Assembly (NCBI GenBank): GCA_001766965.1
Contig: MEKM01000081.1
Coordinates: forward strand, 1 to 7,192
From: Acidobacteria bacterium RIFCSPHIGHO2_01_FULL_67_28
GTDB taxonomy: Bacteria > Acidobacteriota > Terriglobia > Acidiferrales > 2-02-FULL-67-57
Reading direction: 5' to 3'
DNA: 7,192 nucleotides
Position 1 is the stretch's first letter; each line of letters starts with the position of its first letter. Positions 1-4,746 of the stretch are shown piece by piece. The position numbers and the translations under genes were made by a program. The notes under the pieces were generated by a model. That model ran no database searches. It was not told where the DNA came from and saw only the letters and a program-made list of their open reading frames with translations.

Positions 1-2
1 CC

Positions 3-944
3 CAACCACCCTCCCTGCGGCCGTTTCTTTTCTTTCGCAAAGATGCACCTGAATTGATTTCCGACGGAGGGTTGCGCTCCCTTGTTGCCCGTGATTCCCG
101 AACACTTGATGTGCTCTATCGTTTCGACCCTAGTGACCTCCGCTCCGATCCCTCTGTTGACCTGCTTTTTTCCCGAGCGGTGGCGTCGCGTGACGGTCGG
201 AATGTGTTGGCAGTTTTCGCCGAGCTGGCAGGCCCATCAATAGAAGGTAACGAATGGCTCGGATGGGCTGACAGGCACAAGCGCGATAGATTTTTCGTCT
301 TGGACCTTACAAAGAGGGCTCTCGTGAAAGACTGCGCTGTGGTCGGTGAGAATCCTTGGTTTTCGATGCCTGTGGCCATTTCCTCGAACGGTCGCATGAT
401 TGCGTACGGTCGTGGCGACTTCGCAAAGAGGAGCCCCAACTTAGCGGTTCTCGACCTGGACACTTGCAAGCCCATTGCGAAGTGGTCTTTGCCGTGGTCG
501 ATCGAAGGTATAGAGTTTGCTCCCGATTCTAAGCACCTCATTGTTACTTGCGGGTACGCAGGAGCCAAGGCTCTGATGCTCGACATCTCCGATGGCCGTG
601 TTGCTCTCAAGATCGACAACCCTGGCGAAGGTACTCCTGACTGGTCATTCGCGATTTCCAACACCGGACAATGGCTAGCCATCGACAGCAGTGTGTACCA
701 GATCGGCATCGGGGAGCGTTTTTCGGGTATCGGCCACGTCGACAACCTAGGTGCGGACCTTTGGGATCTGAAGTCTAAAAAGCTAGTCGGTCGCGTACGC
801 TTTCCCATAAAGAAGGTTCGCTCCATTCCCGCTGGTTGGGAGTCAGGCCTTAGGTTTACTTCCGATGAGAAGGCTCTCGCGATGTGGAATTATGAGTCTG
901 CGATTGTGTTCTACCAACTACCCGATATGGATAGCCCTCACTAG
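3..944 (+). CDS. Beta-propeller (WD40/YncE-like) repeat protein, C-terminal part, 5' end outside the window
   Basis: The reading frame is open from the first full codon at base 3 to a TAG at 942-944, with no upstream stop. The only early start-like codon is a TTG at 54 with no Shine-Dalgarno. I therefore read it as the C-terminal ~313 residues of a longer protein. Numbered from the TTG, about five repeats of the form 'hydrophobic-x-S/P-D/N-G/S-x-x-hydrophobic ... D-L/I-D/S' can be seen near residues 42-95, 107-143 (SSNGRMIAYG), 150-187 (FAPDSKHLIVTCG), 198-247 (ISNTGQWLAI ... LWDLKSKKLVG) and 265-290 (FTSDEKALAMW). This is how WD40/YncE-type propeller blades look; a scaffold or sensor role is only inferred. 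No catalytic motif is visible. GC is about 57% in sampled lines against about 73% in trmD, with many A/T third positions, so the gene is compositionally foreign to its neighbours. It ends 36 bp before trmD, where rimM would normally be expected. Confidence 0.7.
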   Translation, partial: QPPSLRPFLFFRKDAPELISDGGLRSLVARDSRTLDVLYRFDPSDLRSDPSVDLLFSRAVASRDGRNVLAVFAELAGPSIEGNEWLGWADRHKRDRFFVLDLTKRALVKDCAVVGENPWFSMPVAISSNGRMIAYGRGDFAKRSPNLAVLDLDTCKPIAKWSLPWSIEGIEFAPDSKHLIVTCGYAGAKALMLDISDGRVALKIDNPGEGTPDWSFAISNTGQWLAIDSSVYQIGIGERFSGIGHVDNLGADLWDLKSKKLVGRVRFPIKKVRSIPAGWESGLRFTSDEKALAMWNYESAIVFYQLPDMDSPH

Positions 945-980
945 TCGAGGCTGTTCAGTCCAGTGGGGCTGCACTCTGAC

Positions 981-1751
981 ATGATTTTCGACATCGTCAC
1001 CATCTTTCCGGAGTTCTTCCAGGGGCCGTTCGGGCACGGCATCATCCGCCGGACGCGCGAGGATGGCCTCATCGACATCCGCATTCACGACCTGCGGAAC
1101 TACACGACCGACAAGCACCGCACGGTGGATGACCGGCCGTTCGGCGGCGGCGAAGGCATGGTGCTCAAGCCCGAGCCGCTCTTCGCCGCGGTCGAGAGCG
1201 TGCTGTCCGACCAGACGCTGGAGAAGCGCGCGCAGACCGCCATCGTGCTGCTCTCGGCGCAGGGAAAGCTGCTGAACCATTCGGTAGCGCAAGCGCTCGC
1301 CGAGCAGAAGCGCCTGGTGCTGCTCTGCGGGCGCTACGAGGGCGTGGACGAGCGCGTAGCCGAGCACCTGGCCACGCTCGAGCTTTCCATCGGCGACTAC
1401 GTGCTGACGGGCGGGGAGCTGGCGGCAGCGGTGGTGGTGGACGCGGTGACGCGCCTGCTGCCCGAAGCGCTCGGCCACGAGCTCTCGGCGGTGGAAGAGT
1501 CTTTCTCCACTCACCCCGAGGCGCGCATCACCGCCGGCGGCATTCTCGACTGCCCGCACTACACGCGGCCCGCCGAGTTCCGCGACTGGAAAGTCCCCGA
1601 GACCCTCGTCGGCGGGAACCACGAGGACGTGCGCCGCTGGCGCCGCCGGCAGGCGCTCGCGAAGACGCGCCGCAACCGCCCGGATTTGCTCGAGCGCGCC
1701 GCGCTGACGGAGGAAGACCGCCGGCTGCTCGAGGCGGCCGACCGCGACTAG
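981..1751 (+). CDS. trmD: tRNA (guanine-N1-)-methyltransferase TrmD
   Basis: TrmD transfers a methyl group from S-adenosylmethionine to N1 of G37 in tRNAs with G36pG37, which prevents +1 frameshifting. It is a homodimeric SPOUT trefoil-knot enzyme. The 256-residue product starts MIFDIVTIFPEFF, the standard family N-terminus, so the ATG at 981 is preferred over an in-frame GTG at 963; a GGGG run at 965-968 is the only weak ribosome-binding candidate. Knot motifs are CGRYEGVDERV (116-126) and SIGDYVLTGGE (136-146). The interdomain linker leads to ILDCPHYTRP (188-197), followed by the C-terminal VGGNHEDVRRWR and RRNRPDLL segments. Length matches the family (E. coli 255). Two oddities: the residue aligning with the catalytic Asp169 of the H. 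influenzae enzyme is Glu173 (VEESFS), and about nine extra residues follow it. Arg158 aligns with the catalytic Arg154. The gene lies just after a low-GC propeller gene, and its stop overlaps the convergent stop at 1748-1750. Confidence 0.97.
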   Translation: MIFDIVTIFPEFFQGPFGHGIIRRTREDGLIDIRIHDLRNYTTDKHRTVDDRPFGGGEGMVLKPEPLFAAVESVLSDQTLEKRAQTAIVLLSAQGKLLNHSVAQALAEQKRLVLLCGRYEGVDERVAEHLATLELSIGDYVLTGGELAAAVVVDAVTRLLPEALGHELSAVEESFSTHPEARITAGGILDCPHYTRPAEFRDWKVPETLVGGNHEDVRRWRRRQALAKTRRNRPDLLERAALTEEDRRLLEAADRD

Positions 1752-2050
1752 GACCGCGCCCCGGCCGCCGGCTTCACCGCAAAGCGGCTGCGCGGGTTCG
1801 TCTTCACGATGCGCTCCAGGCCGTAGAGCGCCGAATCTTCCTTCGTGTCCTTCAGGAACTGGAAGGAGCGGGTGTTGAAGGTGTCGCAGCGCGGGCAGCG
1901 GGCGACGGCGTGGCCTTCGATGCCCGGCTCGCGCGAGCCGTCGTAGAAGAAGATGGCGTCCTCGGCGACGTTGCCGGTGTTGCGCAGGCACTCGTAGCAG
2001 ATGTGCCAGTAGCGGCGATTGAAGCCGCGAATCAGGTCCAGGAAACCCAC
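1748..2050 (-). CDS. Small four-cysteine (zinc-ribbon-like) protein of unknown function
   Basis: This encodes a 100-residue basic protein that I do not recognise as a named family. It has two CxxC pairs, C18-Y-E-C21 and C52-P-R-C55, about 30 residues apart, which is the spacing and look of a zinc ribbon or split zinc knuckle. H17 is adjacent to the first pair. The N-terminus (MGFLDLIRGFNRRYW) is short and amphipathic with no signal peptide, so the protein is probably cytoplasmic. The segment between the pairs reads EDAIFFYDGSREPGIEGHAVARCPRC. Translation starts at GTG (2048-2050, read on minus), supported by a GAGGG element 8 nt upstream. It converges on trmD: both stops are read from the CTAG at 1748-1751. 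A plausible promoter with overlapping dyad symmetry lies at 2087-2116. Codon use is GC-rich like the host. A role in nucleic-acid binding is possible from the cysteine pairs but is inference only. Confidence 0.75.
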   Translation of the reverse strand: MGFLDLIRGFNRRYWHICYECLRNTGNVAEDAIFFYDGSREPGIEGHAVARCPRCDTFNTRSFQFLKDTKEDSALYGLERIVKTNPRSRFAVKPAAGARS

Positions 2051-2086
2051 GGAAAAAGCCCTCTTTCAATGAAAGTTGCGGGGACG

Positions 2087-2116
2087 ATTGTCGCCCGACT
2101 GGCGCCGAATCGTCAA
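2087..2116 (-). promoter_or_regulatory. Candidate sigma70-type promoter for the four-cysteine protein gene
   Basis: Read on the minus strand, TTGACG (2116-2111) is followed after 18 bp by GACAAT (2092-2087), giving 5/6 and 4/6 matches to -35 and -10. It is correctly placed for the GTG start at 2050. A perfect 7-bp inverted repeat, GACGATT (2083-2089) and AATCGTC (2108-2114), covers the -10 and runs into the -35, so a repressor site is possible. This was read by eye, without scoring against a background model. Confidence 0.45.
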
Positions 2117-2146
2117 GCCGCAGCGCACGCCCCCTCGGCGTTAGCC

Positions 2147-2232
2147 TGTCATTCTGAGGAGCCGAAGGCGACGAAGAATCTCAATCGTAGCCACTGGCAA
2201 GATTGAGATCCTTCGCTTCGCTCAGGACGACA
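2147..2232 (-). repeat. Palindromic interspersed repeat, family 1, copy 1
   Basis: This is an imperfect palindrome of about 86 bp. Its ends are TGTCATTCTGAG and CTCAGGACGACA (10 of 12 complementary), and inner arms CGAAGAATCTCAATC and GATTGAGATCCTTCG pair with one mismatch. The loop contains CACTGGCAAG. A 17-nt stretch (2192-2208) is the exact reverse complement of bases 2911-2927 in copy 3, so this copy is inverted relative to that one. It lies between the divergent starts of the four-cysteine gene and rplS. It carries no ORF of its own; I read it as a MITE- or REP-like non-autonomous element. Confidence 0.85.
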
Positions 2233-2250
2233 AACCGGCTCAAGAAGGGC

Positions 2251-2279
2251 TGGCGGAGGCGGCGAAGTTCGGCTATACT
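2251..2279 (+). promoter_or_regulatory. Candidate promoter for rplS
   Basis: TATACT (2274-2279) matches a -10 box at 5 of 6 positions and sits 32 bp before the rplS ATG. The hexamer 17 bp upstream (TGGCGG, 2251-2256) is a poor -35, so the assignment rests on the -10 and its position just downstream of repeat copy 1. If real, rplS has its own promoter and is not simply co-transcribed with trmD. Confidence 0.4.
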
Positions 2280-2311
2280 GGGTGTCCCACTTTCAACAGG
2301 GGAGCACAGCG

Positions 2312-2689
2312 ATGTCCGCCGTGGAAAAGATTGCCCGCGCCCACTTGCGCTCGAACCTGCCCGCCTTCCGCCCGGGCGACACCGTGCGCGTGCACGTGAA
2401 GATCAAAGAAGGCGACAAGACGCGCGTGCAGCCCTTCGAGGGCGTGGTCATCGGCCGGCGCGGCCGCGACGTTCAGGAAACCTTCACGGTGCGCAAGGTG
2501 TCGTTCGGGATCGGGGTGGAGCGCATCTTCCCCTTGCACTCGCCGCTCATCGAGTCGGTCGAAACGCTGCGCGCGGGCCGCGTGCGCCGCGCCAAGCTCT
2601 ACTACCTGCGCGGCAAGAAGGGCAAGAAGGCCACCCGCATCAAGGAAGCCTTCGCCAGCGTCGAAGCCGAAGCCCCCGCCGGGCAGTAA
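2312..2689 (+). CDS. rplS: 50S ribosomal protein L19 (bL19)
   Basis: bL19 is a component of the large ribosomal subunit at the 30S-50S interface. The 125-residue product shows the whole family pattern: an N-terminal helix (MSAVEKIARAHLR), an SH3-like barrel with GDTVRVHVKIKEGDKTRVQPFEG (22-44) and VVIGRRGRD, then TFTVRKVSFGIGVERIFPLHSP (58-78) and RRAKLYYLRGKKGKKATRIKE (92-112). Family members are typically 110-130 residues, so it is full length with a short acidic/Ala-rich tail. The ATG at 2312 is chosen because AGGGGAG (2298-2304) lies 7 nt upstream and the family N-terminus begins there; an in-frame GTG at 2282 would add ten unsupported residues. trmD-rplS adjacency is the usual bacterial order, but here the pair is split by a minus-strand gene and a repeat, so transcription is probably independent. 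Confidence 0.97.
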   Translation: MSAVEKIARAHLRSNLPAFRPGDTVRVHVKIKEGDKTRVQPFEGVVIGRRGRDVQETFTVRKVSFGIGVERIFPLHSPLIESVETLRAGRVRRAKLYYLRGKKGKKATRIKEAFASVEAEAPAGQ

Positions 2690-2709
2690 TCCGACTCCAC
2701 CCACTAGCC

Positions 2710-2791
2710 TGTTATTCCGAGCGGAGCGAGGAATCTCATCGGTGCCAGTGGCATCGTTTGAGATCCTTCGGCCTTCGGCCTCAGGATGACA
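2710..2791 (+). repeat. Palindromic interspersed repeat, family 1, copy 2
   Basis: This is an 82-bp palindrome with ends TGTTATTCCGAG and CTCAGGATGACA. Arms GGAATCTCA and TTGAGATCC surround a loop containing the small palindrome TGCCAGTGGCA. It begins 20 bp after the rplS stop, so it may also act as a transcript-end hairpin, although there is no T-run. It is preceded by TAGCC, as copy 1 is. Confidence 0.85.
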
Positions 2792-2843
2792 GGAGGGGGG
2801 CGGCGATGCCCAAGGTCACAAACAGCGGCGCCTCTCCTCAGTT

Positions 2844-2963
2844 TGTCATTCTGAGCGGAGCCCTCCAACCGAGAACCGAGTCAAGGTGACGTTGCGGGCG
2901 GAGCGAAGAATCTCAATCTTGCCAGTGACTCCGCTGAGATCCTTCGGTTCGCTCAGGATGACA
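2844..2963 (+). repeat. Palindromic interspersed repeat, family 1, copy 3, with internal insertion
   Basis: The ends are TGTCATTCTGAG and CTCAGGATGACA (11 of 12 complementary); the inner arm is CGAAGAATCTCAATC and the loop is CTTGCCAGTG. Compared with copies 1 and 2 the left arm is longer by roughly 35 bp, inserted between two GCGGAG hexamers. The element ends 2 bp before the stop codon of the minus-strand peptidase-like gene, so it forms that gene's immediate 3' flank. Confidence 0.82.
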
Positions 2964-2965
2964 AG

Positions 2966-3748
2966 CTAGGGCTTGACCAGGGGGCCTTCGCGGCGGCCTT
3001 CGCGTTTCTTTTCCGCCTCCGCCTGCTCGTGGAGCCAGCGGCGCCAGCCGCGCTCGAGCTCGCCCGCCGGAATCCCGTAGACCAGCTGCAGGTTTTCGAC
3101 GAAGCTGTCCGGGCGCTGCGCGACGAGCCGGAGGAGTTGCCGGATGGACGCAAGCCCGCCGCGGACTTCGACGAGATACCGCACCGCCCAGTAGCCCACC
3201 GCCGGGTCGTCCGCCTCGAAGCGCATCAAGAGCAGCGGGCCGCGCTGCGCCACCGCTTCCGCCGTTGCGCCGGCGAAGGGGCGCTTGGTGAGCACGCTCA
3301 CCAGGCCCAACTCCAGCCAGTCGGGCAAGGGGTTGCCGCCCGCCAGTTCGACCGCCGCGTAGCGCACCAGCGCCTGCTCCATCTCGTGCTCGAGCGCTTC
3401 GTCGGTGGGGTTGCGCTGCCAGGAGACGGGCGAGAGGAACAGGATGCCGTGGACGTAGCTGACGCCGGCCACGGCGTCTTCCGTGCCCAGGCGCCGGTTC
3501 AGCTCCGCCGGCGAGTGCACGACGACAATGCGGATTTCTTCGAGCGGGTGCAACTGGTCGGCCACCGCTTTCAAGCGGGCGGCGAGCTCCCGCAAGCGAT
3601 CGGCCTGTCCGGCGTCGGAGGGCTCGGTGTAGGTGACCTTGATTTCGGCCGGGGCGGCGAAGCCTTCTGCGCGCACCTGCGCCGGCACCGGCGCGGAAAG
3701 CGTCAGGGCCAGCACCAGGACTGCGAGCAGGACGGAAACGCGCGGCAT
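2966..3748 (-). CDS. Secreted peptidase-MA-like protein with a degenerate HExxH motif
   Basis: The 260-residue product starts with a clear signal peptide (MPRVSVLLAVLVLALTLSAPVPA), so it is exported to the periplasm or cell surface. The rest resembles the small gluzincin (peptidase MA-like) proteins in this order: an N-terminal segment with IRIVVVHSPAELNRRLG (72-88), HGILFLSP (100-107), a zinc-helix-like LEHEMEQALVRY (119-130), PDWLELGL (142-149) where families have 'P-x-W-x-x-EG-x-A', YWAVRYLVEVRGG (186-198), and a C-terminal GIPAGELERGWRRWLHE (225-241). The motif reads H121-E122-x-x-Q125, so the second zinc histidine is replaced by Gln, and the expected EGxA is ELGL. I infer an inactive or altered metallopeptidase fold. 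The start is fixed by a GGAGGGGAG ribosome-binding site at 3755-3763, 6 nt upstream. It is transcribed divergently from the M50 gene. The family assignment is by eye. Confidence 0.8.
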   Translation of the reverse strand: MPRVSVLLAVLVLALTLSAPVPAQVRAEGFAAPAEIKVTYTEPSDAGQADRLRELAARLKAVADQLHPLEEIRIVVVHSPAELNRRLGTEDAVAGVSYVHGILFLSPVSWQRNPTDEALEHEMEQALVRYAAVELAGGNPLPDWLELGLVSVLTKRPFAGATAEAVAQRGPLLLMRFEADDPAVGYWAVRYLVEVRGGLASIRQLLRLVAQRPDSFVENLQLVYGIPAGELERGWRRWLHEQAEAEKKREGRREGPLVKP

Positions 3749-3813
3749 CGGGTTCTCCCCTCCGTGATACTATCCCGCTTCGACTTGTCCCGAGCAGTTT
3801 TTTGCGTGTGAGA

Positions 3814-3894
3814 CACCGGCGGGACGCCGGTGCCACAACAACGGAAGAAGAAGAAATGTAAGAAGAGCTAGCGTGGCACAAGCCTCTGGCCTGC
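3814..3894. repeat. REP-like hairpin pair (family 2, copy A)
   Basis: The first hairpin is CACCGGC-GGGAC-GCCGGTG (3814-3832, perfect 7-bp stem). The second is a weaker one, CACAAGCC-TCT-GGCCTGCG (3877-3894). The two are joined by a stem in which GTGCCAC (3830-3836) pairs perfectly with GTGGCAC (3873-3879), enclosing a 36-nt purine-rich spacer. Two inverted units each with a short head and a hairpin is the BIME layout of REP sequences. It occupies the intergenic region between divergent genes. Confidence 0.78.
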
Positions 3895-3904
3895 GGAGGG
3901 CAGA

Positions 3905-3944
3905 CCCCTCGACTTCGCTCGGGGCAGACAGGAATGTCTGCCCC
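3905..3944. repeat. GGGGCAGACA hairpin with shared CGAGCGnAG module
   Basis: GGGGCAGACA (3921-3930) and TGTCTGCCCC (3935-3944) form a perfect 10-bp stem closed by a GGAA tetraloop. The adjoining CCCCTCG...CTCGGGGCAG stretch (3905-3927) matches 5860-5882 at 21 of 23 positions, so it is a repeat module. The hairpin ends 12 bases before the M50 start codon, so it may affect translation initiation or simply be an insertion there. Confidence 0.75.
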
Positions 3945-3956
3945 ACCAACTGACCA

Positions 3957-4661
3957 ATGAACCTGACCCCGGAAGCAGTCGCCCTGGGCGTCGTCTGGTA
4001 CGCGGTGTTTCTTTTCTCGACCACCTGCCACGAGGCGGCGCACGCCTGGGCGGGGCAACTCGGCGGCGACCCGACGGCGGCGCTCGGCGGGCAGACCTCG
4101 CTCAATCCCCTGCCGCACATCCAGCGCGAGCCGTTCGGGACGGTGCTGGTGCCGATCGGCTCGTACGTTCTCGGCGGCTGGATGATCGGCTGGGCCAGCG
4201 CCCCCTACGACCCGCTGTGGGCGGAGCGGCATCCCCGCCGGGCCGGCTGGATGGCGCTGGCGGGTCCGGCGGCGAATCTCCTGCTGGTGCTCGTGGCTGC
4301 GCTCGGGATCCGCGCCGGGCTTCTCGCGGGTTTCTTCAGCGCACCCACGCGGGCCACCTTCACGCAGGTGGTGGCGGCGGCCGAGCCGGGAACCTGGACG
4401 GCTCTCGCCATGCTCGTGAGCGTGCTCTTCACGCTCAACCTGCTGCTGTTTCTCTTTAACCTGCTGCCCGTGCCGCCGCTCGACGGCGCCACCGTCGTTA
4501 CGCTCCTGATGAGCGAGAACGCCGGGCGGCGCTTCCGCGACTTCACGCGCCAGTGGGGAATGATCGGGCTGCTGCTCGCCTGGTTTTTCTTCTGGCGGCT
4601 CTTCGACCCGGTCTTCACCCTGGCGCTCAACCTGCTCCATCCGGGCGCGAGCTACCGCTAG
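3957..4661 (+). CDS. Site-2 protease family (M50) membrane zinc metalloprotease
   Basis: This is an intramembrane metalloprotease of the small M50 type, which cleaves peptide bonds of membrane substrates inside the bilayer; the substrate here is unknown. The 234-residue protein has HEAAH (H25, E26, H29) in its first membrane segment (10-30), where the two His bind zinc and Glu is catalytic. Next come a segment around VLVPIGSYVLGGWMIGWA (63-80), AGPAAN (102-107) in the third, a long helix at about 150-170, and NLLPVPPLDG (168-177) with the third zinc ligand D176. A last membrane helix lies at 201-225. All catalytic positions are present and the length is typical for the PDZ-less class. The frame is closed by a stop at 3951-3953, so ATG 3957 is the first start, yet no Shine-Dalgarno precedes it. 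It converges on the SPFH gene. M50 and SPFH proteins both act in membrane-protein quality control, but a functional link here is only inferred. Confidence 0.92.
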   Translation: MNLTPEAVALGVVWYAVFLFSTTCHEAAHAWAGQLGGDPTAALGGQTSLNPLPHIQREPFGTVLVPIGSYVLGGWMIGWASAPYDPLWAERHPRRAGWMALAGPAANLLLVLVAALGIRAGLLAGFFSAPTRATFTQVVAAAEPGTWTALAMLVSVLFTLNLLLFLFNLLPVPPLDGATVVTLLMSENAGRRFRDFTRQWGMIGLLLAWFFFWRLFDPVFTLALNLLHPGASYR

Positions 4662-4667
4662 CCGGGA

Positions 4668-4739
4668 CCCACGGGCAGAAGCCCGTGGGCTGAACAGTAT
4701 GTTTCTTTCTCGTTCAGCCCGGCGGCTTCCGCCGCCGGG
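4668..4739. repeat. REP-like hairpin pair (family 3), three stacked 9-bp stems between convergent genes
   Basis: CCCACGGGC-AGAA-GCCCGTGGG (4668-4689) and CCCGGCGGC-TTCC-GCCGCCGGG (4718-4739) are perfect 9-bp hairpins. They are linked by a third perfect 9-bp pairing, GGGCTGAAC (4687-4695) with GTTCAGCCC (4712-4720), around a 16-nt pyrimidine-rich spacer. Each half reads GTTCAGCCC plus a hairpin with a TTCC or TTCT loop when taken on its own strand, so it is a head-to-head pair of one unit. It lies between the ends of the M50 gene and the SPFH gene and could also work as a bidirectional transcript terminator or stabiliser. Confidence 0.88.
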
Positions 4740-4746
4740 AACTTGT

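Noticed and set aside
116..826. A 236-codon minus-strand frame opposite the propeller gene
   Set aside because: The plus strand has repeated propeller-blade patterns; the minus frame has only low-information Ser/Arg-rich sequence.
918..2069. A 383-codon open frame on the minus strand across trmD and the four-cysteine gene
   Set aside because: It is antisense to a certain trmD, is Arg/Leu/Ala-rich in the way GC-rich shadow frames are, and shows no family motif.
2203..2889. A 228-codon plus-strand frame overlapping rplS
   Set aside because: It is rplS read in the wrong frame plus two palindromic repeats; the L19 frame is unambiguous.
2690..2965. Possible CRISPR-like array from repeated units after rplS
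   Set aside because: The units are palindromes with varying length and no regular spacers or direct-repeat periodicity, and there are no cas genes.
3749..3800. A promoter for the MA-like gene (TAGTAT on the minus strand near 3770)
   Set aside because: No matching -35 at a proper distance, so I do not list it as a feature.
2913..4640. A 575-codon minus-strand open frame through the MA-like gene and the M50 gene
   Set aside because: It overlaps two well-supported genes in other frames, and its middle reads repeat DNA as protein.
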